Source: Ectopseudomonas oleovorans (GTDB lineage Bacteria > Pseudomonadota > Gammaproteobacteria > Pseudomonadales > Pseudomonadaceae). Taken from it: 64,000 nucleotides of DNA. The position numbers were made by a program, and so were the translations under genes. Below, piece by piece: positions 1 to 8,461 of the stretch. Each line of letters begins with the position of its first letter. Positions within the stretch are counted from its first letter, which is position 1. The notes beneath the pieces are model-generated. The model did no database searches. It worked only from the letters and a program-made list of their open reading frames with translations, and was not told where the DNA came from. The stretch lies in the NCBI RefSeq assembly GCF_003052605.1, contig NZ_QASO01000082.1, forward strand, positions 48,773 to 112,772, read 5' to 3'.

Positions 1-228
1 GACCGTCGCGCCGGCCTCTATCTGACCACCCAGATGGGCTTGCAACAGCAGGTCGACTACAACCGCAAGGCGGTCGGCCACGACCGTCTATACCTCGCGC
101 TGCGTCACGACCCTGCCCTGGCTAGCCTGGCCAGGGACTTCGCTGACGAACTGCGCCGCTTCAAGCGCGAACCAGCCTATGCCCAGCTGCAGCAGCGCTA
201 CGCCAACCCCGATCGACTCAGGCCGTGA
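1..228 (+). CDS. C-terminal fragment of a probable periplasmic solute-binding protein
   Basis: The reading frame is open from the first base of the window and stops at a TGA at 226-228, so only about the last 75 residues are present and the true start lies outside. The tail has the charged helical character of type 3 extracellular solute-binding proteins: a DPALASLARDF stretch, then a basic helix, then an EPAYAQLQQRYANP ending, which resembles the usual closing segment of that family. The assignment rests on this alone. No signal peptide or ligand-binding residues can be seen. It runs in the same direction as rhlE, about 190 bases upstream. Confidence 0.4.
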   Translation, partial: DRRAGLYLTTQMGLQQQVDYNRKAVGHDRLYLALRHDPALASLARDFADELRRFKREPAYAQLQQRYANPDRLRP

Positions 229-270
229 ACCAACCGACAGGCTGGTAGCTGCGTAAGGCCTCAGCTCTGT

Positions 271-276
271 TATACT
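271..276 (+). promoter_or_regulatory. Possible -10 box of rhlE
   Basis: TATACT is a good sigma-70 -10 hexamer, 140 bases before the rhlE start. No convincing -35 box sits 16-18 bases upstream. If used, it gives a leader of about 130 nt that contains a small hairpin (GCTGG/CCAGC) near 306-325. Confidence 0.3.
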
Positions 277-415
277 CGGGGCTTCCCGCCAGGCTTGCGC
301 CCGGATGCTGGTGCTCTAAAGCCAGCAGTACCGGACGGGATCACGCCCCCCACGTGTGATTCAAGCCAGGCTCTACACCCCCAGGGCCACGCCCTCACTT
401 AGTACAGGATTGCTC

Positions 416-2293
416 ATGTCCTTTGCCTCCCTCGGTCTCTCCGAGGCTCTAGTCCGTGCGGTCGAGTCCGCCGGCTACACCCAGCCCACTCCGGTGCAAC
501 AGCGGGCCATTCCCGCCGTGTTGCAAGGTCGCGATCTCATGGTGGCGGCCCAGACGGGTACAGGTAAGACGGGCGGTTTCGCCCTGCCGATCCTCGAACG
601 CCTGTTTCCGGGCGGTCATCCGGATCGCGAACAACGTCACGGCCCGAAACAACCGCGCGTGCTGGTGCTGACACCCACCCGCGAACTGGCCGCCCAGGTG
701 CATGACAGCTTCAAGGTCTATGCCCGCGATTTGAAATTCGTCAGCGCCTGCATTTTCGGTGGCGTTGGCATGAACCCGCAGATCCAGGCCCTGGCCAAGG
801 GTGTCGACGTACTGGTGGCCTGCCCAGGTCGCCTGCTCGACCTGGCCAACCAGAAAGCCATCGACCTGTCGCATGTGGAAATTCTCGTGCTCGATGAAGC
901 CGACCGCATGCTCGACATGGGCTTCATCCACGACGTCAAGAAGGTGCTGGCCAAGCTGCCAGCCAAACGCCAGAACCTGCTGTTCTCGGCCACCTTCTCC
1001 AAGGACATCACCGACCTCGCCGGCAAGTTGCTGCACAACCCCGAACGCATCGAGGTGACGCCGCCGAACACCACGGTCGAGCGTATCGAACAACGCGTCT
1101 TCCGCCTGGCCGCCAACCACAAGCGCGCCCTGCTCGCCCACCTGATCACCCAGGGCGCCTGGGAACAGGTGCTGGTCTTCACCCGCACCAAGCACGGTGC
1201 CAACCGCCTCGCCGAATACCTCGACAAGCACGGCCTGCCGGCTGCCGCGATTCATGGCAACAAGAGCCAGAACGCCCGCACCAAGGCGCTGGCCGACTTC
1301 AAGGCGAACAAGGTGCGCATCCTGGTGGCCACCGATATCGCCGCCCGCGGCCTGGATATCGACCAACTGCCGCACGTGGTCAACTTCGAGCTGCCCAACG
1401 TCGAGGAAGATTACGTCCACCGCATCGGCCGTACCGGCCGCGCTGGGCGTAGCGGTGAGGCCATCTCGCTGGTCGCCCCGGACGAAGAGAAGCTGCTGAA
1501 AAGCATCGAGCGCATGACCAAGCAGAAGATCCCCGACGGTGATCTGCTGGGCTTCGATGCCAGCGCAGTGGAAGCGGAACGTCCGGAAGTGCGTGAACCG
1601 CGCCAGCCACGCAATGCCGGGCCGAAAAAGGCCAAAGCCGAAGGCGCCGACAAGCCCAAGGGCGAGCGCAACAACGGTGGTCGTCGAGACAAGGGCAAGG
1701 ACAGCGGCAAGGAACAGAAAGCCAAGCCGCAACAGCAGGGTCAGGGCCAGAATCGCCGTGGTCAGCAACCGCGCAACCAGAGCCGTGGCGCTGCGCCGGC
1801 TGTTCCACCATTGCCTCCGGACCGCGACCCGGAAGAGTTCCTCGACGACGAAATCGATAATTTTGGCAACCGTGCCGATTACGTACCGGTGCAGAACAAG
1901 CCGCAAGGTCGCGGCCGTCGTTCAGGCGGTGGGTCGGCTGGCAATGGCGCTGCTCAGGGCCAAGGCCAGAGAGCCAACAGCAACAACAGGCAGCCCCGCA
2001 GCAACGCTGGCGCCCCCCCCGCTAAGAATCGTGGCCAGGGTGGTCAGGGCCGTAACGGCGGTGGCGGTGGCCGCGGCCGACCGGCGGACGGTCGCATCAC
2101 CTCGCTGGATCGCGACGAGCTGCCACGCGCCGAAGCGGCCGTGCGCAACCCGCGCGAAAAGCAGCCGATCATCGTGCACAAGGGCTCTCGCCTGGATCGT
2201 TTCCCCAGCGCCGAGCAGCTCGACGAGTTGAGCAACAGCACTCGTCCACGCAGCGAGAAGCCGGCGCTGCTGACGCGTAACCGCGAAGAGTAA
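416..2293 (+). CDS. rhlE: DEAD-box ATP-dependent RNA helicase RhlE
   Basis: This is a cytoplasmic RNA helicase of the RhlE branch, which remodels RNA duplexes during ribosome assembly, RNA decay and cold adaptation. The N-terminal half has the DEAD-box core in order: the Q-motif region ([13 protein letters not shown]), Walker A AQTGTGKT near residue 45-52, [12 protein letters not shown] near residue 160, SAT, and a helicase C domain with ARGLDI and [11 protein letters not shown]. About 220 residues of low-complexity tail follow, rich in Lys, Gln, Arg and Gly with RGG-like stretches, as in long pseudomonad RhlE proteins. The ATG at 416 was preferred to the upstream ATG at 356 because the helicase homology begins with MSFASLGLS and an AGGAT precedes it. 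The product is 625 residues and the gene appears monocistronic. Confidence 0.93.
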   Translation: MSFASLGLSEALVRAVESAGYTQPTPVQQRAIPAVLQGRDLMVAAQTGTGKTGGFALPILERLFPGGHPDREQRHGPKQPRVLVLTPTRELAAQVHDSFKVYARDLKFVSACIFGGVGMNPQIQALAKGVDVLVACPGRLLDLANQKAIDLSHVEILVLDEADRMLDMGFIHDVKKVLAKLPAKRQNLLFSATFSKDITDLAGKLLHNPERIEVTPPNTTVERIEQRVFRLAANHKRALLAHLITQGAWEQVLVFTRTKHGANRLAEYLDKHGLPAAAIHGNKSQNARTKALADFKANKVRILVATDIAARGLDIDQLPHVVNFELPNVEEDYVHRIGRTGRAGRSGEAISLVAPDEEKLLKSIERMTKQKIPDGDLLGFDASAVEAERPEVREPRQPRNAGPKKAKAEGADKPKGERNNGGRRDKGKDSGKEQKAKPQQQGQGQNRRGQQPRNQSRGAAPAVPPLPPDRDPEEFLDDEIDNFGNRADYVPVQNKPQGRGRRSGGGSAGNGAAQGQGQRANSNNRQPRSNAGAPPAKNRGQGGQGRNGGGGGRGRPADGRITSLDRDELPRAEAAVRNPREKQPIIVHKGSRLDRFPSAEQLDELSNSTRPRSEKPALLTRNREE

Positions 2294-2304
2294 GCTGCCG
2301 CGCT

Positions 2305-2340
2305 AACGAAAACGCCACCCCATAGGGTGGCGTTTTCGTT
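2305..2340. terminator. Bidirectional intrinsic terminator after rhlE
   Basis: A perfect 16-bp inverted repeat (AACGAAAACGCCACCC and its complement) encloses the 4-base loop CATA. The T-rich arm follows the GC core on both strands, so it can end rhlE from the left and yceI from the right. Confidence 0.85.
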
Positions 2341-2397
2341 ATTGCCGTAGGCTGAACATGCGGCCACATCCGGTGGCCGCTAGAGCGGCCGTTTTCC

Positions 2398-2973
2398 TTA
2401 CTTGCGGATGCCTTCGATCGAGATGATCAGCTCGACGGTTTCCGAAGCCGGGCCGAGGTCCATGGCGATATCGAAGTCCTTCAGCTTCAGCGTGGTGGTG
2501 CCTTCGAAGCCGGCGCGGTAGCCGCCCCACGGATCCTGACCTTCACCGATGAACTTGGCAGCGATGACGACCGGCTTGGTCACGCCATTCAGGGTCAGGT
2601 TGCCGGTGACGTCAGCGCTGCCTTCACCGGTGGACTTGACCGAGGTGGATTCGAAGGTGGCGGTGTCGTGCTTGCTGACATTGAGGAAGTCGGCACTGCG
2701 CAGGTGCTTGTCACGCTCGGCATGGTTGGTGTCGACGCTGGCAGTCTTCAGGGTCACGTTGACCTTGCTCGCCTCGGGGTTGGCAGCGTCATAGCTGAAC
2801 GTACCGTCGAAATCCTTGAAGGTGCCGTACAGCCAGCTGTAGCCCAGGTGGCTGATCTTGAAGTTGACGAAGGCATGCTGGCCTTGCTTGTCGATGGCGT
2901 AGTCGGCGGCCATGGCCTGGCCGCCCATCAGGGCCGAGCCCAGAACCAGTGCAGCGAGGGCGTTCTTCAACAT
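2398..2973 (-). CDS. YceI-family periplasmic lipocalin-like protein
   Basis: The 191-residue product starts with a clear signal peptide ([22 protein letters not shown], cut before ADY), so it is exported. The mature part is a YceI domain: [20 protein letters not shown] at the start, the GTF..FDGTF segment, and the conserved HLRSADFLN and [13 protein letters not shown] motifs. YceI proteins bind isoprenoid-type lipids; the P. aeruginosa relative is described as the secreted small protease PasP, but protease activity cannot be read from this sequence. It lies 60 bases downstream of a cytochrome b561 gene on the same strand, like the E. coli yceJ-yceI pair, and is probably co-transcribed with it. 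Confidence 0.88.
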   Translation of the reverse strand: MLKNALAALVLGSALMGGQAMAADYAIDKQGQHAFVNFKISHLGYSWLYGTFKDFDGTFSYDAANPEASKVNVTLKTASVDTNHAERDKHLRSADFLNVSKHDTATFESTSVKSTGEGSADVTGNLTLNGVTKPVVIAAKFIGEGQDPWGGYRAGFEGTTTLKLKDFDIAMDLGPASETVELIISIEGIRK

Positions 2974-3033
2974 GGGGTGTTCTCCTTGCGAGGTTGTCGA
3001 TCTATGTGGGCCTTGGCCCGGTTATGAAATGCT

Positions 3034-3579
3034 TCAGCGCCCGAACATCCGCAGCAGGGTGCTGTCGCGGTCGATGAAATGATGCTTGAGTGCAGCCAGG
3101 CCATGCAGGGCGGCGAAGATCACCAGGCCCCAGGCCAGGTATTCGTGGATGGCGCCGGCAATGTCTGCCTGCTGCGCGATGCCGCTCAGGGTGGCCGGCA
3201 CACTGAACAGGCCGAATACCTCGATGCCACGACCATCAGCGGTGGAAATCAGGTAACCGGAGAGCATCACGCCAAACAGGCCGAGATAAAGCAAGGCGTG
3301 GCCCAGCCTGGAGGCCTGGCGAGTGAGCTTGCCATGGCTGGCAAGCGGCGCGGGCGCCGGGTTGAGCAAACGCCACAGCACGCGCAGGAGCATGACGACG
3401 AACAACAGAATGCCAATGCTCTTGTGCAGGTCAGGCGCACTCTGGCGCCACGGATCGTAGTAGCTAAGCCCTACCATCCAGAAGCCGAGGCCGAACAGGC
3501 CAAAGACGACCAGCGCGACCGACCAGTGCAGCAGCACGCTGACCAGACCATAACGAGCAGAAGTGTTGCGCCATTGCAT
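3034..3579 (-). CDS. Cytochrome b561 family membrane protein
   Basis: A 181-residue integral membrane protein with four hydrophobic segments at about residues 12-35, 50-70, 90-112 and 145-165. Histidines suited to bis-heme b ligation lie in the helices (LLHWSVAL, DLHKSIGI, IHEYLAWG, ALHGLAALKHH). This is the CybB/YodB type of di-heme quinol-oxidising protein, which passes electrons from the quinone pool toward periplasmic acceptors. It is the first gene of a two-gene unit with yceI. That arrangement is widespread, and may reflect quinone- or lipid-linked redox work in the periplasm, though the partner relation is inferred from context. Confidence 0.88.
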   Translation of the reverse strand: MQWRNTSARYGLVSVLLHWSVALVVFGLFGLGFWMVGLSYYDPWRQSAPDLHKSIGILLFVVMLLRVLWRLLNPAPAPLASHGKLTRQASRLGHALLYLGLFGVMLSGYLISTADGRGIEVFGLFSVPATLSGIAQQADIAGAIHEYLAWGLVIFAALHGLAALKHHFIDRDSTLLRMFGR

Positions 3580-3652
3580 GGTGGCTTTCCTAATCCAGAT
3601 CCGAGCAAGACTAACGGCAAATATATCGATTTAAAGCGGAAAATTTCGCTAT

Positions 3653-3677
3653 GAAATATCAGGAAATGCGATATTTC
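3653..3677. promoter_or_regulatory. Inverted repeat, possible operator between cytochrome b561 and bioA
   Basis: GAAATATC and GATATTTC form a perfect 8-bp inverted repeat with a 9-base spacer, giving half-site centres 17 bases apart, inside an AT-rich patch between the divergent b561 and bioA genes. The geometry suits a dimeric repressor. It does not match the BirA operator consensus I know, and the regulator is unknown. Confidence 0.35.
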
Positions 3678-3837
3678 GCGCTTCCCCCCCCTCAAGCCGA
3701 CCCCGTTGGTATGACGCGCCGCCCATGGAGTTCCCCGGCAACGGCAGCAGCGGTACATTCTGCCAGACCAGCAGCAACGCCCGTGACTCGGTGACGGCTT
3801 CTGGTAGGCTGTGCCGCCGAACCTTGGGAGATAGCTC

Positions 3838-5241
3838 ATGAGCCTGAACGATCACTGGATGCAACGCGATCTCGACGTGTTGTGGCACCCCTGCACCCAG
3901 ATGAAGGATCACGAGCGCCTGCCGCTGGTAGCGATTCGCAAGGCGTCCGGCGTGTGGCTGGAAGACTTCGACGGCAAGCGTTATCTGGATGCCGTCAGCT
4001 CCTGGTGGGTCAACGTCTTCGGTCACGCCAACCCACGTATCAATGCGCGCATCCGCGAGCAACTGGACAGCCTTGAGCACGTCATGCTAGCCGGCTTCAC
4101 CCATCAGCCGGTGATCGAACTGTCCGAGCGCTTGGTGCAGATCACCCCGGCCGGCCTGAACAAGGTGTTCTACGCCGACAACGGCTCCTCGGGCATCGAG
4201 GTGGCGCTGAAGATGAGCTTTCACTACTGGCTCAACAACGGCCAGGCGAACAAGAAGCGCTTCGTCACCCTGAGCAACAGTTATCACGGTGAAACCGTGG
4301 CAGCGATGTCGGTGGGAGACGTGTCGCTGTTCACCGACACCTACAAGCCGCTGCTGCTCGACACCCTCAAGGTGCCCAGCCCAGACTGTTACCTGCGCCC
4401 CGAGGGCGTGAGCTGGGAAGAGCATTCGCGCGTCATGTTCGCCCACATGGAACAGACCCTGGCCGAGCATCACCACGAAGTCGCCGCGGTGATCATCGAA
4501 CCGCTGATCCAGGGTGCCGGCGGCATGCGCATGTATCATCCGGTCTACCTCAAGCTGCTGCGCGAGGCCTGCGACCGCTATGGCGTGCACCTGATCCATG
4601 ACGAGATTGCTGTCGGCTTCGGCCGTACCGGCACGATGTTCGCCTGCGAACAGGCCGGCATTACCCCGGACTTTCTGGTGCTGTCCAAGGCACTGACCGG
4701 TGGTTACCTGCCGATGGCTGCGGTGCTGACCACCGATCAGGTGTACAGCGCCTTCTACGACGACTACGCCACCCTGCGCGCCTTTCTCCACTCGCACACC
4801 TACACCGGCAACCCGCTGGCCTGCGCCGCCGCGCTGGCGACGCTGGACATCTTCCGTGACGACGATGTGATCGAACGCAACAAGGCCCTGGCGGCGCGTA
4901 TGGCAAGCGCCACGACGCACCTGGCCGATCACCCGCACGTCGCCGAAGTGCGCCAGACCGGCATGGCTCTGGCCATCGAGATGGTGCAGGACAAGGCCAG
5001 CAAGGCAGCCTATCCATGGCAGGAGCGGCGCGGCCTGCACGTCTACCAGCATGCACTGGAACGGGGGGCGCTGCTGCGCCCACTGGGTAGCGTGGTGTAT
5101 TTCCTGCCGCCCTACGTCATCACACCCGAGGAGATCGATTTCCTCGCCGAGGTGGCCAGTGAGGGCATTGATATCGCCACCCGAGAGTCAATCAGCGTGG
5201 CAGTGGACAACCGTTACCCCGATCATCGCGATCCGGGCTGA
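3838..5241 (+). CDS. bioA: Adenosylmethionine-8-amino-7-oxononanoate aminotransferase
   Basis: This class III PLP aminotransferase converts KAPA to DAPA in biotin synthesis using S-adenosylmethionine as amino donor, in the cytoplasm. The product is 467 residues, a normal length. Visible signatures are the N-terminal HPCTQMKDHE, SSWWVNVFGHANP, NGSSGIEVALKM, SYHGETVAAMSVG, the cofactor aspartate in HDEIAVGFGRTG, and the Schiff-base lysine at about position 284 in LSKALTGGYLPM. A GGGAG precedes the ATG. The other biotin genes are not here, so bioA is detached from bioBFHCD, as is usual in pseudomonads. The same direction continues into rsmE after 67 bases. Confidence 0.95.
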   Translation: MSLNDHWMQRDLDVLWHPCTQMKDHERLPLVAIRKASGVWLEDFDGKRYLDAVSSWWVNVFGHANPRINARIREQLDSLEHVMLAGFTHQPVIELSERLVQITPAGLNKVFYADNGSSGIEVALKMSFHYWLNNGQANKKRFVTLSNSYHGETVAAMSVGDVSLFTDTYKPLLLDTLKVPSPDCYLRPEGVSWEEHSRVMFAHMEQTLAEHHHEVAAVIIEPLIQGAGGMRMYHPVYLKLLREACDRYGVHLIHDEIAVGFGRTGTMFACEQAGITPDFLVLSKALTGGYLPMAAVLTTDQVYSAFYDDYATLRAFLHSHTYTGNPLACAAALATLDIFRDDDVIERNKALAARMASATTHLADHPHVAEVRQTGMALAIEMVQDKASKAAYPWQERRGLHVYQHALERGALLRPLGSVVYFLPPYVITPEEIDFLAEVASEGIDIATRESISVAVDNRYPDHRDPG

Positions 5242-5251
5242 CTCAGGAGCG

Positions 5252-5272
5252 GTGCGCACAGCGCACCCTACA
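5252..5272. repeat. Short GTAGGGTGCGC-type palindromic repeat
   Basis: Read on the minus strand this begins GTAGGGTGCGCTGTGCGCAC. The same repeat family reappears at 41162-41182 (GTAGGGTGCGCCGCGCGCAC). It is a small intergenic palindrome common in Pseudomonas, here just after bioA. Confidence 0.5.
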
Positions 5273-5308
5273 GCTAGAATTCGCGCCTCTGCTCAAGGTT
5301 GATACGTC

Positions 5309-6034
5309 ATGCGCCTGTCCCGCTTCTTTATCGATGCCCCGCTGTCTCTCGGCCAGCATGAACTGCCCGAGGCCCAGGCCCATTACATCGGCCGCGTGCT
5401 GCGCCATGCCGTGGGCGATGCCGTGCAGCTGTTCGACGGCAGCGGCCAGGAATACCTCGGCGAGCTGATCGAAGTGGGCAAGAAAAGCGTGCGCGTCGAG
5501 CTGCGTGAAGCCTTTGCCGGCCTAAGCGAGTCGCCGCTGCATATTCACCTCGGCCAGGGCCTGTCACGCGGCGAACGCATGGACTGGGCCATCCAGAAAG
5601 CCACCGAACTGGGGGCCAGCGAAATCACCCCCATCGTCTCGGCACGCTGCGAGGTACGCCTGAAGGACGAGCGCGCCGACAAGCGCATGGCGCATTGGCG
5701 TCAGGTGGCGATCAGCGCTTGCGAACAGTGTGGCCGCTCGGTGTTGCCGTTGATCAACCCGCCGCAGGAGCTGGACACCTGGTTGCAGCAGATCGAAGCC
5801 GAGCTGAAGCTGGTGCTGCACCCCGTTGCCGCTGCTCTGCAAAGCCATGAAAAGCCCCATTCCCTGGCCTTTCTGATCGGCCCGGAAGGCGGCCTGAGCG
5901 ATGCCGAAGTCGACCAGGCCAAGGGCGCAGGCTTCCACGCCGCCCGCCTAGGCCCACGCGTTCTGCGCACGGAAACGGCCCCCGTGGTGGCGCTGACTGT
6001 CGCTCAACAGCTCTGGGGCGACCTCCAGGCATAA
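5309..6034 (+). CDS. rsmE: 16S rRNA (uracil(1498)-N(3))-methyltransferase RsmE
   Basis: The 241-residue product matches the RsmE family, which methylates U1498 in helix 44 of 16S rRNA in assembled 30S subunits using S-adenosylmethionine. The N-terminal PUA-like part contains ALPEAQAHYIGRVLR-type sequence with LFDGSGQEYLGEL. The C-terminal SPOUT trefoil knot is clear: FLIGPEGGLSDAEVDQAK and LGPRVLRTETAPVVAL, which form the SAM pocket. It follows bioA in the same order as in other pseudomonads. Confidence 0.94.
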   Translation: MRLSRFFIDAPLSLGQHELPEAQAHYIGRVLRHAVGDAVQLFDGSGQEYLGELIEVGKKSVRVELREAFAGLSESPLHIHLGQGLSRGERMDWAIQKATELGASEITPIVSARCEVRLKDERADKRMAHWRQVAISACEQCGRSVLPLINPPQELDTWLQQIEAELKLVLHPVAAALQSHEKPHSLAFLIGPEGGLSDAEVDQAKGAGFHAARLGPRVLRTETAPVVALTVAQQLWGDLQA

Positions 6035-6152
6035 GAATGTCGCTTGGACGTAACAAAATGTGATTTCAAGAGATTGCAAGATCGACAGTCTTTGTCATGC
6101 TCTTCGCGCCGCATGCGCGGGCCGCTCACCAGCGAACCGCGCACGGCCGAGG

Positions 6153-6172
6153 CCGACGCCCGTTAGCGTCGG
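6153..6172 (+). other. Leader hairpin upstream of the symporter gene
   Basis: CCGACGC and GCGTCGG pair as a 7-bp stem with a 6-base loop, about 70 bases before the symporter start. Only a short mixed pyrimidine run follows, so it could be a weak terminator of rsmE or a 5'-leader structure. Confidence 0.3.
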
Positions 6173-6241
6173 TTCTCTTCCAATAACAAACAACGGGCCT
6201 CGGCACCGCCCAAAAAGCGGCCGCATGCCCAGGAGCATTGC

Positions 6242-7723
6242 ATGAACGAACTGGTCTCGACCCTAAACGGTCTGATCTGGAGCCCGGCGCTGATCTTTCT
6301 ATGTCTCGGCGTTGGTCTCTACTTCTCCCTGCGCGGCCGCTTCCTCCAGGTTCGCCACTTCAAAGAAATGATTCGCCTGATGTTCACCGGCAAGACCGAT
6401 GAGCATGGCATCACCTCCTTCCAGGCCCTGACCATGACCCTCGCCGGTCGCGTCGGTACCGGCAACATTGCTGGTGTGGCCACTGCGATCACCTTCGGTG
6501 GTCCGGGTGCCGTGTTCTGGATGTGGATGGTCGCCTTCCTCGGCGCCAGCTCGGCATTCGTCGAGTCCACCCTCGGTCAGGTGTACAAGGAAAAGCTCAA
6601 CGGTGAATACCGCGGCGGCCCGGCCTTCTACATCGAGCGCGGCCTGGGTCTGAAGTGGTACGCCTGGCTGTTCGCCATCGTCACCGTGTTCGCCACAGGC
6701 CTGCTGCTGCCGGGCGTTCAGGCCAACTCCATTGCCTCCAGTGCGCAAACCGCGTTCGGTATTGACCCGAACGTCACCGCAGCGGTGCTGGCCATACTGA
6801 TCGGCCTGATCATCTTCGGTGGTGTCAAGCGTATCGCCCACTTCACCCAGGTAGTCGTACCGTTCATGGCGCTGGGCTACATTCTGGTCGCCCTGGTCAT
6901 CATCCTGCTGAACATCGAGAAGCTGCCGGAAGTCGTGCTGCTGATCGTCAAGAGCGCATTCGGCCTCGAGGCCGGTTTCGGCGCCATCGTCGGCATGGCC
7001 ATCCAGTGGGGCGTCAAGCGTGGTGTGTATTCCAACGAAGCCGGCCAGGGTACTGGTCCGCACGCTTCGTCCGCCGCTGCCGTCAGCCACCCGGCCAAGC
7101 AAGGTCTGGTACAGGGCTTCTCGGTCTATATCGACACCCTGTTTGTCTGCTCCGCCACCGCCTTCATGCTACTGATCACTGGTCAGTACAACGTGCAGGC
7201 CCCGGATGGCAGCGCGCTGTTCACCGGTATCGCTGGCGTAGCCGCAGGTCCGGGCTACGTGCAGACCGCGATGGAGAACATGATGCCCGGCTTCGGTAAC
7301 GCCTTCGTCGCCATTGCTCTGTTCTTCTTCGCTTTCACCACCATCCTGGCCTACTACTACATCGCCGAAACCAACATCGCCTACATCAACCGCAAGGTGA
7401 AGCGCCCCATCCTCACCCTGCTGCTGAAGTTCGGCATCATCGCGGCCACCGTGTACGGCACCGTGCACACCGCCACCTTCGCCTGGGACTTGGGTGACCT
7501 CGGCGTGGGCCTGATGGCCTGGCTGAACATCATCGCTATCCTGCTCATGCACAAGGTTGCCTACAAGTGCCTGAAGGACTACGAACAACAGCTGGATGAG
7601 GGTAAGGATCCGGTCTTCCACCCCGAGAAGCTTGGCATCACCAATGCCGACTACTGGGGCAGCAACACCTCGGAAGAGAACCTGACTGCAGAGAAAACTG
7701 AAGCGCAGCAAGTGCAGCGCTGA
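6242..7723 (+). CDS. Alanine/glycine:cation symporter (AGCS) family protein
   Basis: A 493-residue inner-membrane protein of the AGCS (AlsT/DagA) family, which imports alanine or glycine with sodium. Ten or so hydrophobic segments are visible. Family motifs include GVGLYFSLRGRFLQVRHF at the N-terminus, TLAGRVGTGNIAGVATAI, FGGPGAVFWMW and the GQGTGPHASSAAAVSHPA signature. AGGAG lies 7 bases before the ATG. It is convergent with chpC and shares a terminator with it that has been split by a MITE. In PAO1, as I recall, chpD and chpE lie here instead; substrate choice (alanine or glycine) cannot be read from the sequence. Confidence 0.9.
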   Translation: MNELVSTLNGLIWSPALIFLCLGVGLYFSLRGRFLQVRHFKEMIRLMFTGKTDEHGITSFQALTMTLAGRVGTGNIAGVATAITFGGPGAVFWMWMVAFLGASSAFVESTLGQVYKEKLNGEYRGGPAFYIERGLGLKWYAWLFAIVTVFATGLLLPGVQANSIASSAQTAFGIDPNVTAAVLAILIGLIIFGGVKRIAHFTQVVVPFMALGYILVALVIILLNIEKLPEVVLLIVKSAFGLEAGFGAIVGMAIQWGVKRGVYSNEAGQGTGPHASSAAAVSHPAKQGLVQGFSVYIDTLFVCSATAFMLLITGQYNVQAPDGSALFTGIAGVAAGPGYVQTAMENMMPGFGNAFVAIALFFFAFTTILAYYYIAETNIAYINRKVKRPILTLLLKFGIIAATVYGTVHTATFAWDLGDLGVGLMAWLNIIAILLMHKVAYKCLKDYEQQLDEGKDPVFHPEKLGITNADYWGSNTSEENLTAEKTEAQQVQR

Positions 7724-7741
7724 TCAACTTCCGGCAGTAAC

Positions 7742-7951
7742 GAAAAAGCCCCGGTCAGTGCCAGAATGCTGTTCACTTAAGGTTGCACACGTTTGGCTCC
7801 CCTCTCCCATTTATGGGAGAGGGGCTGGGGGAGAGGGTTAAAACGGCCAGTTTCCCCTCTCCCTAACCCTCTCCCCAAAGGGGCGAGGGGACTAATCGCG
7901 TCCGACCATCGCTTATGTGAACAGCATTACGGTCAGTGCCGGGGCTTTTTC
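7742..7951. terminator. Intrinsic terminator interrupted in its loop
   Basis: The outer arms GAAAAAGCCCCGG (7742-7754) and CCGGGGCTTTTTC (7939-7951) are perfect 13-bp complements with T-tracts on both strands. Without the inserted element they would enclose only TCAGTG. This would have been a bidirectional terminator for the symporter and chpC; the loop is now about 184 bases long. Confidence 0.75.
7763..7929. mobile_element. 167-bp MITE with IS4-like ends and an 11-bp target duplication
   Basis: The terminal inverted repeats are GAATGCTGTTCACTTA on the left and, complemented, TAATGCTGTTCACATA on the right, 14 of 16 identical. They resemble the TAATGCCGATCAGTTAAG ends of IS4. The element is flanked by the direct repeat CGGTCAGTGCC at 7752-7762 and 7930-7940, 11 bp, within the IS4-family range. 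It carries no coding capacity. Inside are CCCTCTCCC palindromes: a hairpin near 7799-7823 and a larger imperfect stem made by GGGGGAGAGGGTTA and TAACCCTCTCCCC. Removing the element and one repeat restores a perfect terminator. It is non-autonomous and would need a transposase in trans. Confidence 0.8.
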
Positions 7952-7980
7952 ATGGGCGCTCGTCTGAGCGCCTGGTCACT

Positions 7981-8451
7981 TCAGATCAGGCCGGCATCGG
8001 CGAGCAGTTGTTCCAGCGCCGCCAGATCCGGAATACGCACTACATCGTCACCGACACGCGCAGCCCCTAGTTCCAGCGGCGCCAGTTCGACGTCGGCCGC
8101 CGGCAGATCGCTGCCAACCTTCAGCGAACGTGGAATGCCCTGCACCAGCAGGGCGATGAACTTGACCTTGGGCCGGCCACCGAGGGCGTTGATCACCGCC
8201 ACGCGGGCGCCACCGGTAACCTGCGCCTGGCCACCGCTGGCCGCCTCGAAGGACAACAGCGGCAAGCGCAGATCACGCCAGGCAATCTGACCGAGAAACC
8301 ACTCAGGCATGCCTTCGCTGACCTGTGGTGCGCGATAGGGAATCAGCTCGGCCACCGCCACGTTGGGCAGCAACAGGGTGCGGTCGGCCAGCGGCACCAG
8401 CAGGCCGGTCAGACCTTCGGTGCTGTTCTGGGTGGCGACGGCTTGGCTCAT
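7981..8451 (-). CDS. chpC: CheW-like protein ChpC
   Basis: The 156-residue product is a single CheW-type domain (LTGLLVPLADRTLLLPNVAVAELIPY, GQIAWRDLRLPLLSFE, RVAVINALGG, FIALLVQGIPRSLKV). CheW-like adaptors couple a chemoreceptor to its histidine kinase. ChpC is the second adaptor of the Pil-Chp system next to PilI, and is generally less important for twitching. The start was set at the ATG giving MSQAVATQ, 10 bases after chpB, because the longer open frame upstream lies within chpB coding sequence. It is the last gene of the operon; no chpD or chpE follows. Confidence 0.88.
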   Translation of the reverse strand: MSQAVATQNSTEGLTGLLVPLADRTLLLPNVAVAELIPYRAPQVSEGMPEWFLGQIAWRDLRLPLLSFEAASGGQAQVTGGARVAVINALGGRPKVKFIALLVQGIPRSLKVGSDLPAADVELAPLELGAARVGDDVVRIPDLAALEQLLADAGLI

Positions 8452-8461
8452 TGAAACGTCC

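Noticed and set aside
449..1906. 485-codon minus-strand frame opposite rhlE
   Set aside because: It is an antisense shadow of the helicase; no domain or ribosome-binding site is seen.
7799..7893. Repeated CCCTCTCCC blocks suspected as a CRISPR or tandem array
   Set aside because: The units are inverted, of uneven spacing and lie within one 167-bp MITE; there are no spacers and no cas genes.
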